From positions 1,228,025 to 1,292,024 of the forward strand of contig RPFO01000090.1 of assembly GCA_009746045.1 (NCBI GenBank): a stretch of DNA of 64,000 bases, read 5' to 3'. The translations under genes were made by a program, and so were the position numbers. Of the stretch, positions 11,101 to 22,037 are shown one piece after another. How positions within the stretch are numbered: position 1 is the first letter of the stretch; the number at the start of each line of letters is the position of its first letter. The notes below the pieces were generated by a model. It made no database searches. It was not told the DNA's origin and saw only the letters and a list, made by a program, of their open reading frames with translations. The stretch is from Mesostigma viride (taxonomy: Eukaryota; Streptophyta; Mesostigmatophyceae; Mesostigmatales; Mesostigmataceae).

Positions 11101-11272
11101 GGCCCGCACCTTCAAGGAACAGCTAGTAGAGGATATGGGGGGCCTCGGCCTCTCCGTGATTTGGAAGAAGATGATGGACAAGGGCAAGTGGGCCCAGGTC
11201 ATAGAGGACAATGAGCCCCCCCTAGTGGGGAAGCGCCCGCGTGTGCAGCCCCGCGGGAGGCACGCCAGATAG
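7964..11272 (+). CDS. LINE endonuclease-reverse transcriptase polyprotein
   Basis: This protein nicks target DNA and primes reverse transcription from the nick. The frame is open from 7964 (after TGA 7961) but has no in-frame ATG before the endonuclease, so the true start is lost or supplied by a frame change from the 7732 frame. The AP-endonuclease signature runs in order: ASFNVRTL, GVQEHR, VIVGYAPHAG, LDANATL and SDHRLV. A Pro/Ala-rich linker follows, then reverse transcriptase: NYRGVCIQS, HGFRSGRN, DFIKAFDSVFW, GVWQGCVLSPYLF and IIYADDTTLF, with the catalytic YADD intact. The C-terminus carries YGAETWT, LVGHLARTNQVDTS and TWAG segments, as in RTE-like clades. No CCHC zinc knuckle was seen. 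The stop is TAG at 11270-11272. The copy looks intact apart from its start. Confidence 0.92.
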   Translation, partial: QALTPIATLPLPPPPPPPPPPALPFSTPTPTPTPPLIGQRPILGIASFNVRTLPADPSTSGGTPARQRVDELIALCADNKIAVLGVQEHRRTVDPQHAVNGLLVDDLRAGWRFHYGGGDAPGQGGVGLLCSPAASEQLQSIVLRSPRVLVATFSATEGHSHHTLTVIVGYAPHAGRAQAEREAFFDALKEEEANIPARHFLVMLLDANATLPVGTGGAQYSPTNTTANGNTPLFANLLAESALVACNASFARPAEQLATFFGPSDRVVCLDYVCVRRAQRPSVVDARVLQDSVSTVESDHRLVLARIRLRFPGVKPSRQLAPQPDLKVLRIVLKDADKMSAAEQAAMSHRDDFLAVFDAGGSRQQLHAIPPPGDISVILRGVAAKYRLAARTLPTLPPRRQLAVHRHAPTVVAARQMLRRNRDPIAKPGLQAALRAAYEQAEKADAQQMVKDLRSCQQKHDGKGAWFWYKRLGHPDGLGRPHRHDVPGAPAKRLRTWATATAEVVGTAAPPPPLLPAAAARPAALAGPAGPPAPPRSAADYLVPPLVGPLGDPSDMPPFTSREVTEAVQRLRYDAATGSDEIPAAVVKLAAEFEDTGVMLLFRDICNRLLLSSQPPPAAWQHSFRTMLYKNKGSPADPGNYRGVCIQSAPLKLLMRLILNRLRTALDGHLSETQHGFRSGRNTVQALFATRRLVEELQRLQPGESPLHLVLVDFIKAFDSVFWPALWDILELFRIPRPLIAVIRNLYEGSTTSVRTSYGTTPPCPLQKGVWQGCVLSPYLFIIVVEYVMIQARKRFARIVGREPGVQVANKFWHGGADTEIRLADIIYADDTTLFEDTEHVQTWLDCLALEARAVGLEVSKKTEALAVGLTNSPPPLYLLDGSRVLYRDRVKLLGSLLPSCEVDVDHRISLAWHALRQYRALWRKPLGKIEKQDLFKVLVLPVLTYGAETWTLTADLARKLDGAVTSMLRSIFRVGYAAHVRNEDLYQGMPYITSTIKQRRLQLVGHLARTNQVDTSRGPPAGLRPAQPGRHLLTWAGPSDVRRRKARTFKEQLVEDMGGLGLSVIWKKMMDKGKWAQVIEDNEPPLVGKRPRVQPRGRHAR

Positions 11273-11473
11273 CTCCCCCTCGGGCAGCGTGCGGCTGCCT
11301 AGATAGATGTTGTAGTTAGAATGCTGTTAGGTAGATGTAGTAGGTAGCCAATATAGATAGATTAGACCGGTAGGAATGTTGCACCCACCCATCCATCCAT
11401 CGGGGTTAATGCTCCGTGACTCCCCAACGGGAGCACGAGTCTAATTAATTAATTAATTAATTTACACAAGGCC

Positions 11474-12859
11474 AACATGCATGCACATCGATCGACATCA
11501 ATATCCGCGCCTCCACAAATCCGTTCCACGTACAAAGCAAAACGTAATGCGGGCAGTACACAAGCAGGAGCCCTTGGTTCAAACCCACATGGTTCAAGTC
11601 CTATGCACAATCTTCAGCTAGTGTTCGGCACATAACATGAAAATTGCGCAGCAGTGTTTCCAATAATACAAAATCCCACAATACCAAGGTAACACAAAGA
11701 CAGCAAGCAAGCATCAAAATTGAACCCCACAACGGACTGTGCCAGACTAGGGGAAACCAGCGAGTATCTAAGACGCAATGCCAGGTCTTGCAAGGCTGGC
11801 CATTCTTTGATGTGTCAGTGGAGCATTTCACGTTCGCATAGTCCCGGCAACTGTTTAGCATAACAATATGGATTAGGTGTCGCCTTTCAAGTTTCTGTGT
11901 GAAGTCCCAGCATTTCAGCATCTGCAGCCATGTTGCTCATGACTTCCGAGCCCTTGGAGCCATTCCACCGGTGGCGGCTCTGCGTCGTTTTGCCTGGCGC
12001 GCGCATTCAAAAAGCAGCAAAGTGCACAAGCCAAACTTGCAGGAAATTTTGGCATAAGCCGCATAAAACCATATCAAGGAGGGCAGGCCTGAAATTGCGT
12101 GCTGGAATTATGAAGGGTGGGACCGCTGGTAAACAAACGGAAGCCGTGAAACAAAGCCTGCTTCGCTACACTCTCCCTGATGTATCCCGCGACAGGTTGG
12201 TCATCCCTGCTTACCAAACATGCCTCGGCCAGCTGCAAGTCCATTTTCTGGCAAGGCGACATACCTCCATCCAAAGGCACCTAAAAGACAATGCCTAGTA
12301 TCGAAACCCATTGATCCTCCAAATGGTTCATACCTCGGTGCTTGTGTCATGCCTGCTACCACACAGAGCAACGATCCCATGTGTGTACATGCGCCACCCC
12401 CTTGCTCAGATTTCCACACACCATACACATAACTCATGCTATGAACAAGGCAATACTAAGCACTGCACTGGTTGTCTCATTTTGAAGTGTTAAGAGTTGT
12501 GACACGATCATAAAGTTCCAGTATCTGTGCCAGCTTGCTCCTAGACATGGTAATTACCAGAGACACCACCCAGTTGTTTTAGCCTTGCTATACAAGACCA
12601 CACATTTTGTAACTCCTGCATCCCTGAAGCACTTAATCACTTTGCAGCTGCATCCCCCTCCCCTTGAATACAGTGGTTCCAAACACCCCCACGGGTACTA
12701 CTTTTAGAAGCTCTTCATTGACCTTGGCACTTACATAAACACTTCAACTGCCCCTTCGGACATTACCCTGGTGGCATCACATGAAACCACATGGCCACGC
12801 CCAATAAAACCAGACTGAACACCACCACCGGGATCCCAAATTCACATCCAATTTGCCTC
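11474..12859. other. Intergenic between LINE and nibrin 3' end
   Basis: I see no recognisable gene, RNA or repeat array. The nibrin 3' UTR should lie in the right-hand part, read on the minus strand. Open frames of up to about 120 codons here show no motif I know. Confidence 0.5.
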
Positions 12860-15800
12860 TTATATATGGACTTGGCATTTAAGCCCTGTGTTGGCTACTC
12901 CCCAGCCTACCTGGTCCTGCCCCGCGGCTTGGAACATGTCCTCTGCCTCCTCCTCTTCTGCCGCCATCTGCATCTCTCGCCGCCGCGTGGCTGCGTACTC
13001 ATCCTCCAGCGTGCGGTCCCTGCGGGTGGCCGTAACGATACAGAAACACATGTTAATATTTTAAGTACCTTAGCCTAGAGAGAAAAAAAATGTCTAGGCC
13101 CAAACAAATGCGCGTAACCTGACGTCAATGGTAAGAGTCAGGTTATGAAAGAAGGGGAACAACTTGACTCCTCTCAGCCATCCCTACGGCTCCTGCAGGA
13201 GCAGTTGCTCCAGCTCCTGCGGGCGTCTCCTTGCCAGGGTTGATGCGCAGAATATCGTGACGGCCCTTCCTGGAAACCACACTGGCATGCCACCCTCCGC
13301 ATTAGAAAGCACAAAGGAGACAACTTCCAAGCTCCAAACCGCCCACTACCGGGCCCTGATGATGGCCCCCAGTGACAACAGCGACATTAACGCCCACGTT
13401 GACCACCACATTTTAACACACGCATTGACAGCCACACTAGCAACCACATTAATCAATGACCGGTCACACTGCCCACATTAGGGAACAGCCCCATGCGACG
13501 GAATAGGATACTCACTTGTACGTGTCGTCCTCAAACGGGATCATGATGGAGAAATCATTGCCGGGGCCGGCGACCGGCTGGACCTGCACGCACAACACAC
13601 AGGACATTCACAGCAGGGGGGTGGCAGTCGCCAAACAATAAAGCTTCAACCATTGGGTCCAATGAGCAGGCTGTACACTTGAGCAGGTTGTCTACTTGGT
13701 ACACATGGTGAGATTATAGTGTGCATAGTTCTTGACGGGCAGCGCAAAGACTGTACCCACAGAGTACAGCACTCCACAGATGGCTACAAGAAACCAGCAG
13801 AAGTTCCATGACCCACTCAGGAATGTCCCCAGGCGCCCCTTTGCACCTTGGTATGAACAGACACTGGCAGACATCCCTACGCTCTCCTTGACGGCTGTTC
13901 CACGCTTCGAGAAGTTGAACTACCCATGCTTAAAGCTACCTTGGAAAAGGCCTTGAAGTTGCAGCCCACTTCGGGGTTCCCGTCATCTGCCGGAATGACC
14001 CCGCCACCCCCCGCGCCGCTGCCCCCGCTCCCCTCGCTCATATCCCTCGCCACCAGCTGCTCGTACACCACTGTGACGCCGCCCTCCACCTCCACCTCGT
14101 CCGCAAGCTCGCCGCCGCGCGTGCTCCCTGCGCCCCCCTGGGGGCTGGCGCTCCGTGCCAGCGGCAGCTTGTGTCGTCCGGAGCCATCTGCCGTCGCCAC
14201 CTGCCCGTCGTTCAGCTCATGTGACACCTTGGCCCAGCCCTCCTCGACCCCTTTCATGGCGAGGCGACTCCGGTCCAGTGGGTCCGCAGGCAAACCATTA
14301 TTACGGCTGCCATACGGCAATAACTGCTTCTTGGCCTGCCGCCGCGCATCCTCGGAATCCTCATGAGACCCTGCAGAGTGCGGCGAGACCGCAGCCACGG
14401 CGTCTCCCCCACTGTGCGGGGAGGCATCGGCAGAGCCCGCACTCAAATGCCCAACCTGGGCAGCCTCCCCCTCCCTGGGCCGCTTGAGGCTGCGGGAAAC
14501 GGGAGACAAGTTGCGTGACAGAAGCAGCAAGAGTTGAGGCGGACATGCCATGAGGGAGGCAGCAAGAGACATAGCCATGGAAACTGCAGGGGACGGCGGT
14601 GGAGACAGCAAGGGCAGCATACATTATTCATACACGTAGTCCCGTTGCTACAAATGGTCTTATTGCCGCTATATCTAAAGGGGTTGACTTGCAAAGCAGT
14701 AGTATGCAGCAGGGGTCTCTTGACTGCAGTAAACCAAGGGAAACGGCTATTCAGCCTGGAAGTGCAACACATGCTTGCAATGCAGCAACCTAGTTGGTGT
14801 GTGTAAAAACACCTTTATCCCTCGATTCTTATTGCATATATGTCAATTTCTTATGTATGTCCAATTCACCCCCCCCCCCCCTCTTCCCCCCCCAGTCCCC
14901 TACCGCCCCGCGTCACAGGGTCGCTCGAGACATCTCAAATCCCAAGCAGGCGCTCGCATAAGAGAATCTATGCATGCCCAAAACAACACCGTGAAACGGC
15001 AGCTGCATCACCAAAATAACACCATACCAGCTGCACGGCACCAAAATAACACCATACCTGCTGGATGGCTTGGGCGCGGCCGCCTGGCCCGTCACAGGAC
15101 TCTCATGGGTGCCCGCATCCTCACCCTCCGCCCCCACAGCCTTGCCCACACCACCGCCCCGGCTACCCCGGTGGTCGCGACCCGCGTCTGCCCCCTCCTC
15201 CATGCCCCCCTCGACGGGGCTGCGGTCACTAGCGAGCTCCGCGCCCCGTGCGCCAGCATTACCACCACGGCCAGCGCCGCTGCCTTGGTCACCACCAGGA
15301 CCCTCAACCCCCTTGCTGATCCCTGACGCGGGGTCCATGTCCATGCGGGGCGGCGTGACCGCCCATGGTGCCGTTCTCCGGCTCTTGGCGGAGGACTCGA
15401 GGGCCCCTGCGCCACTGACGACGGATGTGCGGCGGTCGGGGGCGCGCTCATCGCTGACCTCAGCGCTCTGGCCTGACACAAGCGAGGACGCACCAGCTGT
15501 CGCCGTGAGCGCCACGCTGTGCGTGTTGTTGTTGGCCGTCGTGGTCGTCGTGGTGGGCAGCGATGCGGGCGTGGTTTTCTTCTTGCACCCATCACCCACG
15601 TCCTGGGGGGTCACAGGGTGCTCTGGTGGTGGTGGTGGTGGTGGTGGTGGTGGTGGTGGTGGTGGTGGTGGTGGTGGTGGTGGTGGTGGTGGTGGTGGTG
15701 GTGGTGGTGCGGGGGGCAAGGGGGGGGAGGACACCGGGACGGCCGCGGGGCCACAGTATGTGACACAAACATGAGGACTGGAGTAGGGACAGAGAGCCAA

Positions 15801-18800
15801 GGTCTGCGACAGTTAAACATTTCACTCAGCTAGTCATATCGATGCTTCACCTAACCGCATGCAAACTTGTGGGTACACACATCACCAGGGGGTCTAAGTA
15901 ACCGCGTGAGCATGGGAGACTCGGGCAAGTGAGGGGAACAATGGAAGACACAGGGCATGGATGCACAACCATATCCCACTAGTCATGGAACAGAGGCACG
16001 CGTTACTATATACGACACGGCGGCATCCTCCCATGCCCCACTGCTTGCACTCACGTCGCGGCGGCACCTCGATGTCCTCGATGCGCCCGCTCACGACCGC
16101 CGCCACGATGCTGCGGTGGTCGGCCCAGCGCAGCGTGCGCACAAAGTCCCAGCTGGACGAGGGAAGCGCCGCGTCGGCCGCACCGCCCTGGTCCAGGAAC
16201 ACCAGCCGGCGCAGCGACGCGGGCGTCTCAATCGAGCTCTGAAGAGGCAGGTGATGGAGGGGCGGGTGACAGAAGAGGCGCAGGTGAGGGAAGAGGGGCG
16301 GGTGAGGGAAGAGGGCAGGTGAGGGAAGAGGGCAGGTAATGGAAGAGGGGCAGGTAATGGAAGAGGGGCAGGCGAGGGAAGAGGGGCAGGCGAGGGAAGA
16401 GGGGCAGGTAATGGAAGAGGGGCAGGTAACGGAAGAGGGGCAGGCGAGGGAAGAGGGGCAGGTAATGGAAGAGGGGCAGGTAATGGAAGAGGGGCAGGTA
16501 ATGGAAGAGGGGCAGGCGAGGGAAGAGGGGCAGGTAATGGAAGAGGGGCAGGCGAGGGAAGAGGGGCAGGTAATGGAAGAGGGGCAGGTAATGGAAGAGG
16601 GGCAGGTAATGGAAGAGGGGGCAGGTGAGCAAAGAGGGGCAGGTGATGGCAGAGGGACGGATAATGGAAGAGGGGCAGGTGAAGGAAGCGGCCAAGGGGG
16701 GCATCCATGGCTAGATGTGTGTGGGTTAGGTACGTGACCTTGGGACGTAGGCAAGGAAGTAGGGGGTTACGAATGCAAGTGGCACATTGTGGGGAGGGGG
16801 GAGGGTTGAGAGGGGAGGGGGGGCGCAGCAAGTGAGGGGCGGGGTATAATGGGTGGGTGGGTGCAAGAACGGGGGGGGGTCTAGCATGGGGCTACCACGA
16901 GATGGGGCAAAGTGCCACTGAAAGCATCACAACGATCACAAAGACAGGTCGGTGCGTGAGCATCACAATAAAAATCAAACTGCGTCACAACGGCATTCGA
17001 AACCACCCCATTGCACCAGCCAGCACGACACCCCGTGCTCACCCTCCTGCGGTTGGCCACCGTGTCCATGCTGCCGCCGCCCAGCTTGATGAAAGAGGCC
17101 AAGTCCGACTTGAACTGCGCGAAAACACAGCCACGTGATCGCATATGCGCGCACATAGGAATGCACAGGAACACATAGGAACACATGTAGACACAGAGCC
17201 GAGGAAAACAATTTCACAGGATGTGAGTTGATCAAGTTGAACCAGAGACGCAGGCAAACGGCCAGAGAGTTGCCACAAAGAAACTAAAAACCATGAGAAT
17301 AATGGAAAGGCGTGTAATATGGAAAACGACATCGGCAGCCCAGCTCCCCCTGGGGAATAAATGAGCACACAAAGAGCTTCATGCCACTCCCCATTGTGGA
17401 GGGAAAACAACTGGCTCACGATTCTTCGCTCACGAAAGAAACGGCCAAGACTTGAAGTGGCAAATGCCTGTTGAACAAGTGCCAGAGCATACCAATGACG
17501 GTCGATACCGCCAAAAGGAACTCCACCTCACTGCAGCGCCCGTGACCTTACCAGTGCATCGTCCGCACAGAGGAAGATAAGGTTCTTGAACAGCATGCGG
17601 CGCGCATCGGTCTTGCCCAGGTGCACGATGCCGCTGCCGAGGATGCTGGGCAGGCGCAGCGGGGGAAGAAAGCTGCGCACAGAGCACGAGTGCGGGTGGA
17701 GGGGGGGGATGCGCGTGCATAAGTGTGTGTGTGTGTGTGTGTGTGTTGTGAGAGGGGGAGGGGGGAGGGGGGAGGGGGCAGGGGGGGGGGGGGGGGGGGA
17801 GGGAGGGAGGGAGGGAGGGAGGGAGGGAGGGAGGGAGGGAGGGAGGGAGGGAGGGAGGGAGGGAGGGAGGAGGGAGGGAGGGAGGGAGGGAGGGAGGGAG
17901 GGAGGGAGGGAGGGAGGGAGGGAGGGAGGGAGGGAGGAGGGAGGGAGGAGGGAGGGAGGGAGGGAGGGAGGGAGGGAGGGGGGGAGGGAGGGAGGGGGGT
18001 GGGAGAGCAGGGTAGGGGTAGGGGGGGGGGGCTTTTTTTCATGCGTCTGATAGGATGCAAGCATGCGGACATACAAATATGATTGTAAAGGCAAATTGAA
18101 CAATTACCTTTTTACTAACACATAGGGTAAAACAGAGAAACATCATACATTGGCCTCATCCTGGCACAAGCGATCCACTGTGGGCCACGTTAAACATCTC
18201 GCACGGGCTGCACAAGGGTGGGCGTATAACAGCTGGCACGAACACAGTACAACACCAACAAAAGGGCACACAACCAATCACTTACTCGTCAACCGATGGA
18301 GGCGGAGCAAACGTGCTGCGTGCCCGCAGCGCCTGTTGGGACGGCAAAGAAGAGAGCATGAAACCAGCAGGCAGACCCATGAACGCACGGACAGGCAGGC
18401 AGCACACCGGCTTAGTTTAGGGTTTAGGGTTTGCCGCACTCAATACCGGACCGTCGCGGCAGGAGAAAGACCCTGCTCATGCTGCGACTGTAGAACAGAG
18501 CAAAGCAACGGCAAAGGAACTTAAGGGTGGGGTATAACCACAACAAGATTGTACTACGCTTAACGCCCCATTCCCCTTCCCTCCGATTCCATCTGCCCAT
18601 CTGCCCATTCGCCCAACGCCCTGTCTCCCTCAGCCCCCCGCACCCCCATGCCCCATCGCCCTGTCACCCCTGTCATCCCCCCCCCCCCCCCCCCCCTTCC
18701 CCCCCTCCCCCCATCCCTTCACCCCCCCATGCGGTGCCCGCACCTCCTTCCCTCTCCCCACGCACCTCGAGCCATGCGGTGCTGAGCAGCGGTGTACCGG

Positions 18801-21800
18801 TGGCCAGCGCGCACAGCATCTCGTGCGTGAGCTCCATGGTGGGCCGCGCAAACATGTGGGTCACCCGCGGCTGCCACTCGGAGATGACATGGAAGCCTGG
18901 GACAAGCGTGCGCACGAGCACGCGCGTAGTAGTAAGAGGGGGAGAAAAAAATCACGTGAGTTTGTGAAGGCAGTGATAAGCTTGCGCAAAGGTGAGCCAA
19001 GCCGCCAAGCCAAGGAAAATACATGCACCAAGGAAGAAAGGAGCCCATATGCATGCACAATTTACATCGAGGCCCATGCAGCCTGGAAGTAAAGCAAGGC
19101 TGAAGGCACGCCAGCCGCAAAATATGCAACACAAAAACATACCTGTACAGGGGGGACCATGTTGACACCTCAGGGGTATGATAGCATTGGTATTTGTACC
19201 ACCGAACTAGGGAGCAAACTATATTTTTCAAACACACACACAACACTATATCTTTCAAACATGAAAGTTAGTCCATACAGGACCCACCACCACCCCACCC
19301 AACCTCAGCACCTGCATGGCTACGGAAGCTATAACCACCCCATCCTGCATGCCCAGCCCACCCAGCCTCGCCTCATGCTTAAGAACCTCACACCTCCCCG
19401 CTGACTCCACCCCCCAGTACACGGTCCACCCCCAAGCACACGGCAGTGCCAAGGTTGCAAAGGGGCTGCCTACATGCGGTCATGCATAATGTTGGATTAC
19501 CTGTCTCACTTACCATAAGTTGCCCAACTCTTAAGGCACTTGGTGAGCACCAAGACCATCCACGTCGGCACAACGTGGGAGAGGGGGACGGATACAGCGA
19601 GCGCAGACGTGGCTCGCGTGAAATATCATACAACAAAGCGTGCCACCCAGCAAAGTACTTGTTGTAACACCGACAAGCAACATCAGATTAAATATCTGGG
19701 GGCACCCGCAGTATCGCAACAAGAATCACAACATTGCCACACACAAAAAAAACCATTGTCCTCTCATGTTAAGGACAGGTAGAGGCACACCGTGGCATCT
19801 TCAGCTTTAAAAACTCCTATTTTTTAAAGGAGTTCTCACGGTAACAACCAGTTTTGCCAGCTAGAATTAGGTTTGCAACTTTTTTTGGTCCTCCTGGAAA
19901 GTTGCGAAGTGCGATTCTTGTTGCGATACTGCGGGTGCCGCCTGTAAGCATTTACCAAGTACATGTGGGAAGCATTCTCAATTGTAGAATGCAAAAGAAA
20001 AAACAGAGTGAAACAGGAGTATTAAGTTGGCGGGAACATAGCAAAATGGGAAAGAGGGGGGGGGGAGGTGGCGAGTATGGGGTGGGGACTGATAGCGAGT
20101 GTGCACTATCACGAGCATGGACTGTCACAAACCTTGGGACAGAGCAGTGTCAACTGCCTTTTCTTTTTCTTCCTTGATTAGGCCCGCCACACACAGGACC
20201 ATGGGCTCATACAGCACGCTGTGGCAGGCAACAACAAGGTACAGCAGACCAAGGCGATGGCATACACGATTGACTTAGAAGGCATCAACATACAAGAGAA
20301 TGAAGGCAAGCTGCCATTAAGAAAAACAGAAACCATCTCTGCCCTCCCCATTTCCTAAGGGAGACTAACTGCTGCGTGATTTCACTGCAGCATCTGCAAA
20401 GCGTGTGTGAGACTAAGCCATCTCCAAATCTTCTCTCCCCTCATGACCAAGTAAGTGCTGCAAACCAACGTCGTCTTCAACAGGCACGATTTGAACATCT
20501 TCGCTAATGGCTGGCGACTTATACCTAAAATTTAAAAATGCCCCTTGCAGTTGAGCAATCGCTATGGGTTTCGAAAAAGTACCCATGCAATGCATTGCAT
20601 AACCCACAAGTATGCATGCCAACAGCTTTAGTTTGGTCCACGAAGAGGGACTAATAAAAAGTTGGCAAAAAGGCCCAGCCTTGGGGATAGCAACACCCAG
20701 CTCTTAAAAGTTTATGCTTCATACTGGACTATATATCTACCCACAAAATATATGTATATAGTTTGACTATCACTTAATTTGGCTGTTTGCCAAGCCATTG
20801 GCTAACTCAGTCCTTCTATGCACTGTCCCAAACATACATAGCCTATCATTGATGCTCAACATACATCAATATGCACAGAAAATATTTGCCCAACCGTCAA
20901 ACTGCTTCCAGCAATGTCAAGGAAACAAACCAATCCCTGCCGCTCCGAACAGATGCAAAATGCAAGAGAATTCCCTTGATGACCAAAACACATGCTTCTC
21001 TTCTGATTGTTACTCATTTGACTAATGCCTTGCGTAGCAGTAATGAACCAACTATTCCAGGGTCTGCCTCTCAGACCCATAAGCTGATTGTGATTGCGAA
21101 TCCTGAACAAAAACACGAGGAATCAGATCAACTCGAAATTTTCCTGGTGCTGGCTAGGCGGCTATGTGCTTCAAGCCTGCCGTTTTAGTAGGTTCATGAC
21201 ATAAAAAAATTCAACCAAACCTGCCGTTTTAGTAGGTTCATGACCAAAAAAATTCAACCAAAACGGCATATACAAGAAAACAACCTTCACGACTGAGACT
21301 TACTTGATCATTTTTTTTTTCAATGACCTTCAAAACTATCATTAGACATGTATGTGGCAGTGCATTGAATATCCTGCATAGACAATATCCCAACACTTGC
21401 AGCATTATGCCGGCAACGAACCTGTATTCTGTGTTGCTGATGCCGAATGTGATCGTGTCGCCGTTTTGCAACTCCGTCACACTGCCTTGCTGAGAAACAA
21501 TGACCCCATTCCGCTTCACAAATGTCCCAAATTTGGAAAGATCTTTGATGCAGATAGAAACAATCGCAGAAGGGTCGCCAACTTGTTCAGGCGTCAGGCT
21601 TCCCACCCGGATCTCTGCGTGCTTCCTTGACACTGAACGGTCTGCATGAATCTCGATGTCGCAATCTGAGGAGACACACACAAAATAGAAACAAATTAAA
21701 GCGCGGCGCCTTTATCACTGCCCGAAACGAGTGCCATGAACAACTTCCATGCAACGCTATTGAAATGCAAAACGGCATGATGACGACGAACTGCGAGAAC

Positions 21801-22037
21801 ATATTATCGTACCTTTTCGTCCTAGAAGAAGCTGTTTCCCCGTGGTTGAATCCAGGTACCATAGCGCTGCAAACACACAAAAAAATAAAATTGCGATAAG
21901 ATTTATATATATATATATATTCATAAACACCAAAAACACAAAAAATAATGTCATAGGTACAGGAGCCTACAACTTTCCTGCAACTTACTTTGCCCTCTGG
22001 TCGGCCCGACACTTCCCACAGTCGTAAGCGTCCACAT
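12860..22037 (-). CDS. NBN: Nibrin / NBS1 homologue (MRN complex subunit), 13 exons, 776 aa
   Basis: NBS1 is the regulatory subunit of the MRE11-RAD50-NBS1 double-strand-break sensor in the nucleus; it docks phosphoproteins and recruits ATM. Exons in order: 22037-21989, 21866-21813, 21665-21422, 20218-20133, 18896-18766, 18332-18286, 17672-17552, 17114-17043, 16238-16055, 15622-15058, 14489-13940, 13583-13516 and 13019-12860. All phases agree and the total is 2331 bases, close to the usual family length. It begins MWTLTTVG. The FHA domain (about 18-115) has LLLGRKDCDIEIH and [15 protein letters not shown]1 (about 117-200) contains [19 protein letters not shown] and [12 protein letters not shown]2 starts [14 protein letters not shown] and includes FKNLIFL. 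The middle is low-complexity (about 330-680). NFKAFSK (695-701) fits the MRE11-binding segment, and acidic EEEEAEDMF (745-753) the ATM-binding tail. The last exon could have a further splice at GTAGGC after 12905. Confidence 0.92.
15624..15709. repeat. (TGG)n array abutting the nibrin exon 10 acceptor
   Basis: About 28 copies of TGG on the plus strand, so CCA on the gene strand. The array ends in CCACCAG, which is itself the acceptor at 15623. The repeat therefore occupies the place of the normal polypyrimidine tract. If it were exonic it would encode polyproline, but the upstream phase fits splicing after the array. Confidence 0.85.
16250..16690. repeat. 18-base minisatellite in nibrin intron 8
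   Basis: About 24 copies of GCAGGTAATGGAAGAGGG and variants (GCGAGG or GTGAGG for GTAATG). On the gene strand it reads as repeated CCTCTTCC-type pyrimidine blocks running into the real acceptor CCTCTTCAG at 16239, so it looks like an amplified polypyrimidine tract. Confidence 0.93.
17780..18000. repeat. (GGGA)n array in nibrin intron 6
   Basis: Some 50 copies of GGGA with a few GGA slips, flanked by a (GT)n run at 17724-17746. On the gene strand it is a (TCCC)n pyrimidine tract upstream of the exon 7 acceptor at 17673. Confidence 0.95.
18415..18433 (+). repeat. Short interstitial telomere-like TTTAGGG repeat
   Basis: Two and a half tandem TTTAGGG units lie within nibrin intron 5. This matches the plant/green-algal telomere heptamer; the length is too short to be a chromosome end. 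Confidence 0.7.
21174..21262. repeat. 44-base direct duplication in nibrin intron 3
   Basis: The segment CCTGCCGTTTTAGTAGGTTC plus the following ATGAC and A-rich bases occurs twice in tandem with two to three differences. It is a local duplication without coding content. Confidence 0.9.

Larger units (their letters stand above)
7629..11459 (+). mobile_element. Near full-length APE-type LINE (non-LTR retrotransposon)
   Basis: The element is flanked by ATTTACACAA (7615-7624 and 11460-11469; 13 of 14 bases match if the next four are included), a probable target-site duplication. It has a GC-rich 5' region, endonuclease and reverse transcriptase frames (about 7964-11272) and a short 3' UTR. A hairpin-forming segment (GCTCCGTGACTCCCC then AACGGGAGCAC, 11411-11435) precedes a terminal (TAAT)n tail at 11442-11460. 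The same tail and hairpin logic appears in the other LINE ends of this window. This is the source-like member of the local family. Confidence 0.9.

Noticed and set aside
15624..15774. Polyproline or polyhistidine segment as part of nibrin exon 10
   Set aside because: Exon 9 ends one base into a codon, and joining at the last CCACCAG restores the frame; including the repeat needs an unsupported upstream acceptor. Kept only as an alternative.
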